Of a DNA stretch of 64,000 bases, positions 20,304 through 29,317 are shown in pieces. A program made the position numbers and the translations under genes. Numbering within the stretch: position 1 is the stretch's first letter; every line of letters starts with the position of its first letter. The notes beneath the pieces were generated by a model, which ran no database searches, was not told where the DNA came from, and saw only the letters and a program-made list of their open reading frames with translations. The DNA lies in the NCBI RefSeq assembly GCF_005887555.1, contig NZ_VCIA01000001.1, positions 2,604,001 to 2,668,000 of the forward strand, written 5' to 3'. Origin of the DNA: Lentibacillus cibarius (GTDB lineage Bacteria > Bacillota > Bacilli > Bacillales > Amphibacillaceae).

Positions 20304-21419
20304 CTACAGTTGGAAGACTTCCTCATCAACAGTGAAGGATTCCAGTGCCTCGTCATCAATATCATAGCCAATTCCTGGTTTATCAGGGACGGTAATGACA
20401 CCATTAACAACAGTGACTTCGGGTTTAATAATATCCTTTTTCCAGTAGAGGGAGGATCCAGCTGTGTCACCAGGCAGAACAAATTGCGGCAATGTGGTCA
20501 AGGCAATATTATGTGCACGACCAACGCCGGCTTCGAGCATACCGCCGCACCAAACATCGACACCATGTTGCCTGCACAAATCGTGAATCCGTTTTGCTTC
20601 GGTCAGACCGCCGACCCTACCGATTTTAATGTTGATAATTTTACAGCTGCCAAGTTCAATAGCCTTTCTAGTATCCTCTAATGAATGAATGCTTTCATCA
20701 AGGCAGATAGGTGTCCGCATTTCAGCCTGTAATTTCGCATGATCAGCGATGTCATCATGTGCCAGTGGCTGTTCAATCATCATTAAATCCAATTCATCCA
20801 GCTTTTTCAGTTGTTCCAAGTCTTCTAGTGTATACGCGGAATTGGCATCAGCCATAATTGGTGTGTCAGGGAAGTGTTTTCTGACTTCGCGAAGCACGTC
20901 GTAATCCCATCCAGGCTTTATTTTCACTTTAATCCGCTTATACCCTTCATGAACATGGCGGCTGATTGTCTCGATTAGGTCTTCCACACTTGGCTTGATC
21001 CCGATGCTGATACCAACGTCAATTTCTTTTTTGGTTCCGCCAAGTGCTTCCGCTAGCGGAATATTGTTCTGCTTGGCATACAGGTCCCATACAGCACCTT
21101 CCAAGGCAGCTTTAGCCATATGATTGCGTTTGATCGGTTTAAAGGCTTCCAGGACATCATCCGGGTGCGTGATGTCATTTTCCTTTAGCAGGTTAATTAA
21201 AAAATCTTTCATGATGTGATAGTTCGTTGTAACGGTCTCTTCACTATACCACGGGCTTGTGAAGGCGACCGATTCCCCGAAGCCGCGGCGTCCTTCATCA
21301 TCCGAGATTTCTGTGATAAAAAATTCTTTTTCCTGAAGCGTGCCGAAGCTGGTTGTGAATGGGTTGTTCAGCATCATTCTCAAGTGTCTCAGTTTTATTT
21401 GTTTCATTGGTATTGTCAT
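20304..21419 (-). CDS. N-succinylamino acid racemase / o-succinylbenzoate synthase
   Basis: A 371-residue enolase-superfamily enzyme of the MenC/NSAR branch. The catalytic K-x-K is in IKVKIKPG; metal ligands lie in MADAN, MIEQPL and CLDES; the second base lysine is in [10 protein letters not shown]. Members can dehydrate SHCHC in menaquinone synthesis, racemise N-succinyl amino acids, or both. Here it is the last gene of an operon with a GNAT enzyme and an M20 hydrolase, not with men genes. That is the arrangement of the Geobacillus pathway that turns D- into L-amino acids, so racemase is the likelier role. Start behind GGGAGGC. Confidence 0.88.
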   Translation of the reverse strand: MTIPMKQIKLRHLRMMLNNPFTTSFGTLQEKEFFITEISDDEGRRGFGESVAFTSPWYSEETVTTNYHIMKDFLINLLKENDITHPDDVLEAFKPIKRNHMAKAALEGAVWDLYAKQNNIPLAEALGGTKKEIDVGISIGIKPSVEDLIETISRHVHEGYKRIKVKIKPGWDYDVLREVRKHFPDTPIMADANSAYTLEDLEQLKKLDELDLMMIEQPLAHDDIADHAKLQAEMRTPICLDESIHSLEDTRKAIELGSCKIINIKIGRVGGLTEAKRIHDLCRQHGVDVWCGGMLEAGVGRAHNIALTTLPQFVLPGDTAGSSLYWKKDIIKPEVTVVNGVITVPDKPGIGYDIDDEALESFTVDEEVFQL

Positions 21420-21443
21420 ATTATAGCCTCCCGATTAATCGTT

Positions 21444-22229
21444 TTACTGTCTGGAAAAATAGTAATAGCTGGTCTCCTGTGTTTGGTCGCGCAAGAGGTC
21501 ATTTGCTGTATAGCCTGCATCAAACAGGGCTTGGAACACGTCACCGGTTACTTTACGCCATTTTTTAGCAAGCGTCATATTTTCCTCTTTCATGGCTTGA
21601 AAGTTTTCCGGAATGGGGACGAACCAACCGGGCTGCTTAGTATCAAAAATGGACAGATTAGAAACCGGCTCACCATTTGCACTGAGGTAGACCAGCAGTC
21701 GATTCGTATCCAGACTGACGGCGGGAGTAGGTGTCTTTTCGGTAAGGTCCCATTCAATTTGAAAACGATCAGTCAAGAGGCCCTTGTTCAGTTTGTCCGT
21801 CATCGCCCCGTAATAATTTGGCTTGTAATAGGCCCCGGTTGCACCAAGTTGATGTAAATTCAAGTAGGCATTCCTGCTTTCAAGCGGATCATACGTCCAG
21901 GTGATTAGCGGATAGCCTTTATTCCTTGCGATGTCAAACTGCTTTAGCTTCATCTTTTTACCCAGTCCTTGTTGTCGATAGCCAGGCACAAATCCCATCA
22001 TATGGGAGCAAAGATATGGCTTGATTCCATCAAAACCGGCAAAGCTGTACAGAAAGCCAATCATTTTTTCCCCGTCAAAGGCCCCCAGGATAATACCACC
22101 GTTATTCAAAGCGGTGTAGGTCTGATGAACCGGGTTAGGGGAGATGTCCCATACGGCTTGTTCCACTTGCTGCATTTGGTATAATTCATCCATTGTCGTC
22201 AGCTGCTTGATGGTGATGGTATCTGTCAT
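21444..22229 (-). CDS. GNAT acyltransferase, probable amino-acid N-succinyltransferase
   Basis: A 261-residue COG3375-type GNAT protein. Residues about 75-140 hold the acetyl-CoA-fold signature SHMMGFVPGYRQQGLGKKMK and TYDPLESRNAYLNLHQLGA, typical of this subgroup. In Geobacillus the neighbour of NSAR in this family succinylates D-amino acids using succinyl-CoA. The gene sits 16 bases after the M20 hydrolase gene and 24 bases before the racemase gene. The specific acyl donor is inferred from context. Confidence 0.82.
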   Translation of the reverse strand: MTDTITIKQLTTMDELYQMQQVEQAVWDISPNPVHQTYTALNNGGIILGAFDGEKMIGFLYSFAGFDGIKPYLCSHMMGFVPGYRQQGLGKKMKLKQFDIARNKGYPLITWTYDPLESRNAYLNLHQLGATGAYYKPNYYGAMTDKLNKGLLTDRFQIEWDLTEKTPTPAVSLDTNRLLVYLSANGEPVSNLSIFDTKQPGWFVPIPENFQAMKEENMTLAKKWRKVTGDVFQALFDAGYTANDLLRDQTQETSYYYFSRQ

Positions 22230-22245
22230 TGGCTGCTGTCTCCTT

Positions 22246-23376
22246 TCATTGTGCGTAAGTTTTACCTGTTTTGGTCAAGGCGGTTGCTAACACCTGAACA
22301 GCTTGCGGAATAATTTCACGCTTGAATGTCATGTCTGGGTGGTGCAAGCCAGGTGTTAAGTCACATCCGATTGCCAGCATCGTTGCTTTTAAGTGCGGCC
22401 TTTTAATCGTATAAAAATGAAAATCGTCGCCGCCGGTTGTCGTGATGGCGTTTTTTAGTTTGTTTTCACCGGCACTTGTTGTTATGGCATCTGTCATCAC
22501 TTGGATTGCTTCGTCATTAGTGACAGCGGCGGCAATGTTTGCACCTGTTTCCAGATCGATGGATACGTGATGGTAGTCAGCAAGCATGTTGGCAATGAGT
22601 TCTATTTTTTCAGTGAGCTGCCGCATTGCATCGTTCGTCTGCGCACGCAAATCAAGCGAGAACGTAGCACTTCCGGGTATAATATTGGTACTCCCACCGT
22701 CAGCCTGAAAAGCCGTCATTTTCGCGGAATGCGGAACCATCGGGTTAATATGAATATTATTTAAGTGCTGTACGAATTCTGCGCCGATTTCGATGGCATT
22801 TGCATTCAAATGTGGTCGGGCACCATGGGCATCATCACCACGAATCGTTCCTTTCAAAAACCTGGCAGCCCCATGCCGAATTGCCGGTGCGAATTGCTCA
22901 TGACCGAGTTCCTCAACAGGGCGCAAGTGCATTCCGTACAAGAAGTCGACATCATCCACGATGCCTTTTTCGACAAACGCCAAAGCACCGGTTCCTTTTT
23001 CTTCTGCCGGCTGAAAAATGAACCGAAACGTCCCCTGATCCGGATACCCGTTTTCAAGCAGGGTCAGCAGTGTACCAATCACAATTGTCATATGGGCGTC
23101 ATGACCACACGAATGGTTAGCCTGGAATTTACCATTGACCTCTTGCCATAACGCGTCAATATCGGCACGCAGCCCAATCACCGGTTTCCCGTGTCCAATC
23201 TCGATGACAAGGCCCGGTGAGTCGTCGAATGTTGTGATGTGGCAATCATATGGTTCAAATAGTTGTTTGATATATGCTGTTGTGTCATGTTCTTCCCAGC
23301 TGATTTCCGGGTGGGTATGCAAGTGGTTGAAAACAGCTTCGAGTGTTTGTTGAAGGTTGTTGGATACCGATTCCAT
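22246..23376 (-). CDS. M20 family amidohydrolase, probable N-succinyl-L-amino acid hydrolase
   Basis: A 376-residue metallopeptidase-family hydrolase: HPEISWEEHDT, IGLRADIDALWQ, NHSCGHDAHMT (metal ligands), FQPAEEKGTGA (catalytic glutamate pair), GMHLRPVEELG, and a C-terminal LHHPDM histidine. ATG 23376 follows GAGGAGAGGAG; the frame is open 60 codons further upstream without a site. It is the first gene of the three-gene operon, and in the Geobacillus scheme it removes succinate from the N-succinyl-L-amino acid to make the pathway irreversible. Ordinary N-acyl amino acid hydrolysis is the alternative. Confidence 0.87.
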   Translation of the reverse strand: MESVSNNLQQTLEAVFNHLHTHPEISWEEHDTTAYIKQLFEPYDCHITTFDDSPGLVIEIGHGKPVIGLRADIDALWQEVNGKFQANHSCGHDAHMTIVIGTLLTLLENGYPDQGTFRFIFQPAEEKGTGALAFVEKGIVDDVDFLYGMHLRPVEELGHEQFAPAIRHGAARFLKGTIRGDDAHGARPHLNANAIEIGAEFVQHLNNIHINPMVPHSAKMTAFQADGGSTNIIPGSATFSLDLRAQTNDAMRQLTEKIELIANMLADYHHVSIDLETGANIAAAVTNDEAIQVMTDAITTSAGENKLKNAITTTGGDDFHFYTIKRPHLKATMLAIGCDLTPGLHHPDMTFKREIIPQAVQVLATALTKTGKTYAQ

Positions 23377-23539
23377 AGCATTACTCCTCTCCTCATGGAA
23401 TACTACTATGGTATCTGAAAAATCTAAATCAATCCAATTATTTGCTGGAATTTTTGCTAATGAATTGGCTAGGGCGCTTTTGAGACTGGTAATATAGAAG
23501 AAAGGCGGTTTTCTGTAATTAGAAAGGAGCGTGGTAACG

Positions 23540-24523
23540 ATGTCTGCTCGAATCATTGATGCGCATATTCATATGGACATGTATCATCCAGACGAGCGTT
23601 CACGGATCCTTGATGACATGGAATCAAGCGGTGTGGATGCACTTATTTCCGTATCCAGCCATCTGGACTCCGCACGGGAAAATTTACAGTTGGCATGGCA
23701 GGACAGCCGGATCAAATCAGCAATTGGTTATCATCCGGAACAATCGCTTCCATCTGATGAAGTTGTGGGTAATTTGCTGCGTCTTATAGATCGTCACCAG
23801 CACGAACTTACTGCTGTCGGGGAAATTGGACTTCCCTATTATCTGCGCCAAGAAGGCAAAGTGACTTCACTGGAGGCGTATACGGACGTTTTAGAAGCGT
23901 TTATACAAAAGGCGGTTGAGCTGGATAAGCCGATTGTTCTGCATGCCATCTATGACGATGCGCCAATGGTATGTGACCTATTGGAAAAGCATTCGGCTGC
24001 CAAGGCGCATTTCCATTGGTTTAAAGGAGATGGGCGAACGGTTGAACGGCTGCGTGCAAACGACTATTTTAAAGGATAAGAAACTATAAAATATAGCGAT
24101 ATAGCATGTACTTGCAGGGTTAGGCCACGTCCGGCTCCAGCGCCCAGCGACTAGCGAGACTTCCTTCACCTCCGTCCGATAAGTCAACATCGACTCCCTA
24201 TGGTCGTCGTGTTTCCTTTATCTCCTGCGGCTCAGTCCAGTCCGTACGTCGCTAACCGGGCGCTTGCGCCTTTGTTCTTTTCCCTAACACCGGATATATT
24301 ATATAAGCAGCGAACGCGAGATTTGGTCTTGACGTACCCGCTGGAAAAGATGATGGTGGAGACGGATGGACCGTGGTCATTTGAAGGGATATTGAAAGGG
24401 AAAATGACGCACCCTGTGATGATTCACCATTCCATTCGGGAAATGTCCGACTTAAAGCGGATGTCGGTCGATGACGTTTACCGGCAGATTTATGAAAATA
24501 CGTGTCGCTTTTACCGATTGTGA
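23540..24523 (+). pseudogene. TatD family metal-dependent hydrolase, split by the dispersed repeat
   Basis: The 5' part (ATG 23540, site AAAGGAG) gives IDAHIHMDMYH, AIGYHPEQ, VGEIGLPYY, KPIVLHA and AHFHWFKG, that is, the metal-binding motifs of a TatD-type deoxyribonuclease/hydrolase. It reads into the repeat and stops at 24077-24079 right after ANDYF. The 3' part resumes at about 24281 with SLTPDILYKQRTRDLV, METDGPW and a normal end at 24523, in the same frame. The insert is therefore a multiple of three bases, but it carries two in-frame stops. It is divergent from the M20 operon; both promoters share the 23377-23539 gap. Confidence 0.9.
24076..24281 (+). repeat. Dispersed GC-rich repeat, copy 2 (inside the TatD gene)
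   Basis: It starts AAAGGATAAGAAACTAT, passes through TAGCGATATAG, CCACGTCCGGCTCCAGCGCC and GACTTCCTTCACCTCCGTCC, and ends GGGCGCTTGCGCCTTTGTTC. It is shorter than copy 1 in the middle. The target seems to have been a run of five T; four T on each side fit a 3-base duplication, though the homopolymer makes this uncertain. Confidence 0.87.
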
Positions 24524-24586
24524 CTGTTGTTTTGATTTGGGCGGTGTTAGAATGACAGTATATTTACGGAAAGGGAGCGGTGTCTG

Positions 24587-25195
24587 ATGCCTACACAAGT
24601 TGCATTGTCTTTTAGTGGGGGGAAGGATAGTTGTCTAGCGCTTTATTATCTGCAGCAGGAGGGCATTGCTGTAAAATGTCTGCTTACAACAGCTTGGAAA
24701 CATCCGCAGACGACCGTGGCTCACGAGGAGGAGCATTCTCGTATCCATGAACAGGCGGAGCGGCTTGGGATACCGGTGCACTTTATTGAAACGGATTTTA
24801 GCACGTATGCGGATGATTTTGTTTTTCATATTGGTGAAATGAAACGTCTTTACGGTATCGATGGAATTGCTTTTGGTGACATTTATTTGGACGGGCACCG
24901 GGAATGGGGAGAAACGATTGCCGAGCGTGCCGGTGTTGAGGCCGTCTATCCGCTCTGGGCTGACGCGTCCGAGGTGGCGGCGTTATTGCGGAAAATTGTA
25001 TCATTAGGTTTCCGTGCCGAAGTGATTAAGGTAGATTCGGAAAAACTCCCACAAAGCTGGGTCGGTCGTGAGCTGGACGAAGCCTTCATTAATGACATTA
25101 TAACTTATTCCGATGTTTGTCCGATGGGTGAATCCGGTGAATACCATACGTACGTGTATGACGGACCGATTTTCGAAAAAGGACGGGTAGATTAA
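24587..25195 (+). CDS. Dph6-like ATP-pyrophosphatase (putative diphthine-ammonia ligase family)
   Basis: A 202-residue enzyme of the PP-loop class. SGGKDSCLALY near residue 10 is the ATP pyrophosphatase loop. FGDIYLDGHREWGE near 105 and CPMGESGEYHTYVYDGP near 178 are the family hallmarks. Eukaryotic Dph6 amidates diphthine, but bacteria lack diphthamide, so the bacterial substrate is unknown. ATG behind AAGGGAGC. It is followed after 23 bases by ypsA, probably co-transcribed. Confidence 0.85.
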   Translation: MPTQVALSFSGGKDSCLALYYLQQEGIAVKCLLTTAWKHPQTTVAHEEEHSRIHEQAERLGIPVHFIETDFSTYADDFVFHIGEMKRLYGIDGIAFGDIYLDGHREWGETIAERAGVEAVYPLWADASEVAALLRKIVSLGFRAEVIKVDSEKLPQSWVGRELDEAFINDIITYSDVCPMGESGEYHTYVYDGPIFEKGRVD

Positions 25196-25218
25196 GACGA
25201 TAGGAAGTGGAAGACAGG

Positions 25219-25773
25219 ATGAAAGTATTGGCTGTGACGGGGTACAAACCAATGGAATTGAATATTTTTAAACCGGATGATGTGCGGATTACTTATATTA
25301 AAGCAGCGATTGAGAAACGGTTGATTGCATTCATCGAAGAAGGGCTGGAGTGGGTCATCATCTCCGGCAAGATGGGGGTTGAGCTATGGGCTGGCGAGAT
25401 TGTACTGGAATTAAGGGAAGTGTATGGTCTAAAGCTGGCGGTTATCCCGCCATTTGAAAATCAGGACGAGCGCTGGCCCGAGCATGTTCAGCAGGTTTAC
25501 CAGGAACTAACCGCAACTGCCGACTTTTGCCGTCCCCTCTATAAAGGTGGCTATAGCGGGCCGTATCAGTACCAGGCGAGCAATAAATGGCTGATTGACA
25601 AAAGTGACGGCTGTTTGTTGCTGTTGGACGAGGAATTCCCCGGCAGCAACCGATATTTTTACCAAGAAGCACATGCATACGACGGTGATTACCCGTTATT
25701 TTTGATCACGCCATCGGACTTGGAAGATACCGTGGAAGAAATGCGGATGGCAGACCCGGAATATTGGGATTGA
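25219..25773 (+). CDS. ypsA: YpsA-like protein (DUF1273, SLOG superfamily)
   Basis: A 184-residue protein matching B. subtilis YpsA: MKVLAVTGYKPMELNIF at the start, WVIISGKMGVELWAGEI near 45, IPPFENQDERWPE, and SNKWLIDKSDGCLLL near 125. It has a Rossmann-like nucleotide-sensing fold; YpsA affects cell division in Firmicutes. I start at ATG 25219, not the in-frame codon at 25207, because it matches the family N-terminus. Confidence 0.92.
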   Translation: MKVLAVTGYKPMELNIFKPDDVRITYIKAAIEKRLIAFIEEGLEWVIISGKMGVELWAGEIVLELREVYGLKLAVIPPFENQDERWPEHVQQVYQELTATADFCRPLYKGGYSGPYQYQASNKWLIDKSDGCLLLLDEEFPGSNRYFYQEAHAYDGDYPLFLITPSDLEDTVEEMRMADPEYWD

Positions 25774-25904
25774 GTGCGAATTTGGGGGGCGGGGTTCAAA
25801 GGGGTTTGGCTGAAGTTGCTATAAAAGACGTTATTGCGGGGGATGCAGGGTTTTATAAACTTTTGTCGAATAGAGTAGTAAAATGAAATAGGGAGGTTGT
25901 GTTT

Positions 25905-26909
25905 TTGTTCATCAAACCAATTGTTATTCCAGCGCATATCCTGCAGGCAGATGCATTAGACCGACGCACTCCGCCTCATCACCCTTTTAAGTATAAAATC
26001 AGTCGGCGGGCCGCTAATCTTCTCTCGGGTTATAAAGGCGAAAAATCCCTCAAATATCACCTTGATTTTCTCCCTGAAAAAGAATTCTTCATCCATCACT
26101 ATATAAGGCTTCCTGATAAGAATGGTCATTTTCAAATGGATTTTCTTCTGCTCTCCCGTTGTTTCTATCTCATTATAGAAGTTAAAAACGTTTATGGTAA
26201 TATGCACTTTGATGATATGAGCCAAACGTATCGAGAAATGGATGGAAATGTAGAAGTTTTCACCAATCCACTTGAACAAATTAAACTGCAGCATCAACGA
26301 TTGTTAAGCTGGCTTCGCATTCATGAATTTCCCCCTGTCCCAATCGAAAAGATCGTTGTCTATAGCCGTGATGACACCTACCTACGAAATCTTACTAGCA
26401 ATCAAGTTGTTTCGGAAATCGTGATGCATCGTGATAGTGTACTCCCTAAAATTAAAGGATTCATGAATAAACATCAGTTTTCGTTAATTACTGAGGATCA
26501 ATTAATGAAGCTTTCCTGGATGCTGCTTAATGACCATGTACCTGAAGAATCTAGTGGAATGGGGAATTTTTATTATAGTGATTGGATCAAAGGCGTTTAT
26601 TGTCCCGGATGTGGCGCTGTGCCAATGAAATGGAAAAGTGGAAAGTGGCAGTGTGTCAACTGTAGCTGTGCCTCGAAAACAACGCATCGTCCGGCGTTAG
26701 CAGACTATGCTTTATTGGTCGGAAAGTATATTAATAATCGGCAGGCGAGAGATTGGTTGCAACTCGATTCTATTCATACGACGAAACGGCTGATACAGAA
26801 AGAATATTTTCAGGAATTCGGCAAAACGAGTGGTAGAAGGTACAAACTGGACATTGAAAAACTGTTAAATGATAAAGTTCACAATGAATTCGCTAAAGTT
26901 CACAACTAA
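25905..26909 (+). CDS. NERD-domain nuclease-like protein 1, with zinc ribbon
   Basis: A 334-residue protein. The NERD domain (about 35-150) has the G-x-x-G-E start in GYKGEKSLKYHL and the PD-(D/E)xK-type core QMDFLLLSRCFYLIIEVKN, with D and E-x-K intact. Residues about 231-254 form a zinc ribbon, CPGC then CVNC. The C-terminal part (RLIQKEYFQEFGKTSGRRYKL) resembles a winged-helix end. Start TTG 25905 gives an 8-base spacing from GGGAGG. The last 12 residues, DKVHNEFAKVHN, are encoded by the first units of the 21-bp array that follows. It is paralogous to the gene at 32353. Confidence 0.85.
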   Translation: MFIKPIVIPAHILQADALDRRTPPHHPFKYKISRRAANLLSGYKGEKSLKYHLDFLPEKEFFIHHYIRLPDKNGHFQMDFLLLSRCFYLIIEVKNVYGNMHFDDMSQTYREMDGNVEVFTNPLEQIKLQHQRLLSWLRIHEFPPVPIEKIVVYSRDDTYLRNLTSNQVVSEIVMHRDSVLPKIKGFMNKHQFSLITEDQLMKLSWMLLNDHVPEESSGMGNFYYSDWIKGVYCPGCGAVPMKWKSGKWQCVNCSCASKTTHRPALADYALLVGKYINNRQARDWLQLDSIHTTKRLIQKEYFQEFGKTSGRRYKLDIEKLLNDKVHNEFAKVHN

Positions 26910-26968
26910 AATGATAAAGTTCACAGTAAATCCGCTAAAGTTCACAACTAAAATGATAAAGTTCATAA
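26874..26968 (+). repeat. 21-bp-period direct repeat array 1 (five units)
   Basis: The core AAAGTTCAC recurs at 26874, 26895, 26916, 26937 and 26958 (last one AAAGTTCAT), exactly 21 bases apart. The 12-base tails alternate: GAATTCGCT-like, CTAAAATGAT, AATCCGCT-like, CTAAAATGAT. This gives a 42-bp higher-order period. The first two units lie in the 3' end of NERD gene 1. Confidence 0.95.
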
Positions 26969-26990
26969 AATCGACCCCAAAGAAATCACG

Positions 26991-27021
26991 AAAAAGCAAC
27001 TTGGCATCACGCCAAGTTGCT
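26991..27021 (-). terminator. Terminator of gbsA
   Basis: AGCAACTTGGC pairs with GCCAAGTTGCT; on the minus strand it is followed by TTTTT. Confidence 0.88.
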
Positions 27022-27037
27022 ACCCGCATTCCAATGA

Positions 27038-28507
27038 TTAGAACCAATGCAGTGGTTCAGGCTTCAGGTTCTGGAAAATATGTTTTGTTTCCTGATACTC
27101 TTCCAGGCCGGGTTTACCAAGTTCACGGCCGATACCGGATTGTTTAAACCCGCCCCAAGGTGCATGCGGAAAGTATAGGTTGAACTCGTTTATCCAAACG
27201 GTACCCATGCGCATGTTGGCAACACAGCGTTCAGCCTTGGCAATATCATTCGTAAAGACACCGCCGGAAAGCCCGTAAATAGAGTTATTCGCTAATTTAA
27301 CTGCTTCTTCTTCCGTACTGAATTTTTCTACAGTAATGACCGGTCCGAAGCCTTCGTTTTGTACAACGCTCATGTCTGTCGTACAGTTTGTTAGAATCGT
27401 AGGTAGATAGAAAAATCCGCCCTGCAGTTCCGGATCATCAGGACGCTCACCGCCGACAGCGACTGTTGCTCCCTCCTGCTTACCTTTTTCTACGTAGTCA
27501 ACGACTTTGTCCAAATGTTCTTGTGAAATAAGTGGCCCCATCTGGGTGGATTCATCAAAGCCGCTGCCAAGCCGGATTTTTCCGACCCTGTCAGCCAGTG
27601 CCTCCACGAATTCATCATGAATGCTCTCTTCCACGATGAGCCGTGTACCTGCTGAACAGATTTGGCCAGCATGGAAAAATACCGCGTTCATCGCCTGATC
27701 AACAGCAGTTTCAAAATCAGCATCGGCAAACACAACATTTGGATTTTTGCCGCCAAGCTCCAGTGCCAGTTTTTTAACATTAGAACTGGCTGCCTGCATG
27801 ATTTTCTTACCGGTTGCAATGCCGCCTGTAAATGAAATTAAGTCTACATCGTCGCTAACAGAAAGCTCTGCCCCGACGGAATTGCCTGGACCGAGAACAA
27901 GGTTGGCCACACCGCTTGGTACACCGGCTTCCTCCATTAATTCGAATACTTTAATGGATGTCAATGGCGTTATTTCGCTCGGCTTCATGATAAGCGTGTT
28001 GCCTGCAGCAAGCGCCGGCGCTAATTTCCAGGATGCTTGCAGAAGCGGATAATTCCACGGTGTAATCTGACCGCATACCCCGACTGGCTCCCGAACGACT
28101 TTGCTGATAGAATTTGGGATTGGGGAATCAATGATTTCACCACCATCTTTATCAGCCATTTCCGCATAGTAACGGAAGACACCAGCAATATCATCCATAT
28201 CGCCACGACTTTCTTCCACCGTTTTTCCGGTATCAAGGGACTCCAATTCAGCCAGTTCTTCTCTATCCCGCTCAATAAAATCTGCTATTTTATGGACGAT
28301 TTTTCCGCGTTCGGTGGCGGGGGTGGCTGACCAGTCCCCTCTGTCAAAAGCCTTTCTTGCAGCAGCAATTGCATCTTTTGTATCAGATTCATCGCCTTCA
28401 GTTACTTTTGCAATTATTTCTTGGTTATAAGGGTTAATGATGTCACGGACGGCACCGGCCTTCGATGTTACCCATGCCCCATCTATATATTGCTTTTTCA
28501 TATTCAT
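27038..28507 (-). CDS. gbsA: Betaine aldehyde dehydrogenase
   Basis: A 489-residue aldehyde dehydrogenase that oxidises betaine aldehyde to the osmoprotectant glycine betaine. It has WNYPLLQASWKLAPALAAGN, LELGGKNPNVV with the general-base glutamate, and FFHAGQICSAG with the catalytic cysteine. ATG 28507 follows GGAGGTTGGCG. In B. subtilis gbsA is paired with the choline dehydrogenase gene gbsB, but no gbsB follows here; a terminator and the NERD gene come instead. It is divergent from gbsR, which fits GbsR control. Confidence 0.92.
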   Translation of the reverse strand: MNMKKQYIDGAWVTSKAGAVRDIINPYNQEIIAKVTEGDESDTKDAIAAARKAFDRGDWSATPATERGKIVHKIADFIERDREELAELESLDTGKTVEESRGDMDDIAGVFRYYAEMADKDGGEIIDSPIPNSISKVVREPVGVCGQITPWNYPLLQASWKLAPALAAGNTLIMKPSEITPLTSIKVFELMEEAGVPSGVANLVLGPGNSVGAELSVSDDVDLISFTGGIATGKKIMQAASSNVKKLALELGGKNPNVVFADADFETAVDQAMNAVFFHAGQICSAGTRLIVEESIHDEFVEALADRVGKIRLGSGFDESTQMGPLISQEHLDKVVDYVEKGKQEGATVAVGGERPDDPELQGGFFYLPTILTNCTTDMSVVQNEGFGPVITVEKFSTEEEAVKLANNSIYGLSGGVFTNDIAKAERCVANMRMGTVWINEFNLYFPHAPWGGFKQSGIGRELGKPGLEEYQETKHIFQNLKPEPLHWF

Positions 28508-28651
28508 CGCCAACCTCCTTGACTGATTAAGACCATTAAATGAATATTTAATATTTTGAATGAACATAACTTATCATGCTTACATTATTTTGTCAAAGGC
28601 AGGGGCGGGAGTTTTATATGAGTGAATTTAAGAAAAAATTAGAATCACCGA

Positions 28652-28679
28652 TTGACATCTATAAAAAATACGGTATGAT
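28652..28679 (+). promoter_or_regulatory. Sigma-A promoter of gbsR-opuAC
   Basis: TTGACA at 28652-28657 and TATGAT at 28674-28679, 16 bases apart. Confidence 0.75.
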
Positions 28680-28692
28680 TAAATCTGTAAAG

Positions 28693-28710
28693 AAATTATT
28701 TAACTAATTT
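28693..28710. promoter_or_regulatory. Candidate GbsR operator (dyad)
   Basis: AAATTA and TAATTT as inverted halves with a 6-base centre, 14 bases after the -10 box. Its position fits repressor roadblock or autoregulation. The assignment to GbsR is inferred. Confidence 0.4.
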
Positions 28711-28735
28711 AATTAAGTGAAGGCCAGGTGAAGAT

Positions 28736-29296
28736 ATGGCAGATTCCAATGATAAGATGGCCAGGAATAAATTGGAAAACGCAAAAGGGCATGTTATCGA
28801 GGCCATCGCTGAAACAATGGATGTATACGGTGTGACCCCGGCAGCCGGTAAGTTATACGCGACGATGTACTTTAAGGACCAGATGAATCTTGATCAAATG
28901 CGGGAAGAACTTGATATGAGCAAACCGAGCATGAGTACAAGCGTTCGTAAACTACAGGAAATTGAAATGGTCAAAAAGAAATTCCAGCGTGGGTCGCGCA
29001 AGCATTCGTATGCAGCAGAAAAAAATTTCTTTCATTCATTTATGTCCTATTTCTGCAAGATGTGGGACCGCGAAGCAAAAATGAATATGGAGGCAATTAA
29101 ACAAGCAGAATTCGAATTGGACCAAATTATTGAGGATGAGAAAGTATCGGCGGAATTAGTCGACGAAGCACGAGCAGTCTATGAACAGCTAAATCTTTCT
29201 AAAACATATTATTGCTGGCTGGAGCGGCTTGTCGCAAGTATTCGGTCAGAAGAGATTTTTGAATTTTTACCTAAAAGTCAGAAAATCAAAAGATAG
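28736..29296 (+). CDS. gbsR: GbsR, choline-sensing repressor of glycine betaine synthesis
   Basis: A 186-residue winged-helix (MarR-like) regulator. DVYGVTPAAGKLYATMYF, MREELDMSKPSMSTSVRKLQ (recognition helix) and KKFQRGSRKHSYAAEKNFFHSF agree with GbsR of B. subtilis. It represses gbsAB and opuB when choline is absent. Here it lies divergent to gbsA and 21 bases ahead of an OpuAC-type lipoprotein gene, so one repressor likely controls both choline oxidation and solute capture. Confidence 0.93.
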   Translation: MADSNDKMARNKLENAKGHVIEAIAETMDVYGVTPAAGKLYATMYFKDQMNLDQMREELDMSKPSMSTSVRKLQEIEMVKKKFQRGSRKHSYAAEKNFFHSFMSYFCKMWDREAKMNMEAIKQAEFELDQIIEDEKVSAELVDEARAVYEQLNLSKTYYCWLERLVASIRSEEIFEFLPKSQKIKR

Positions 29297-29317
29297 AATG
29301 GAGAGGATGTCACTTTT

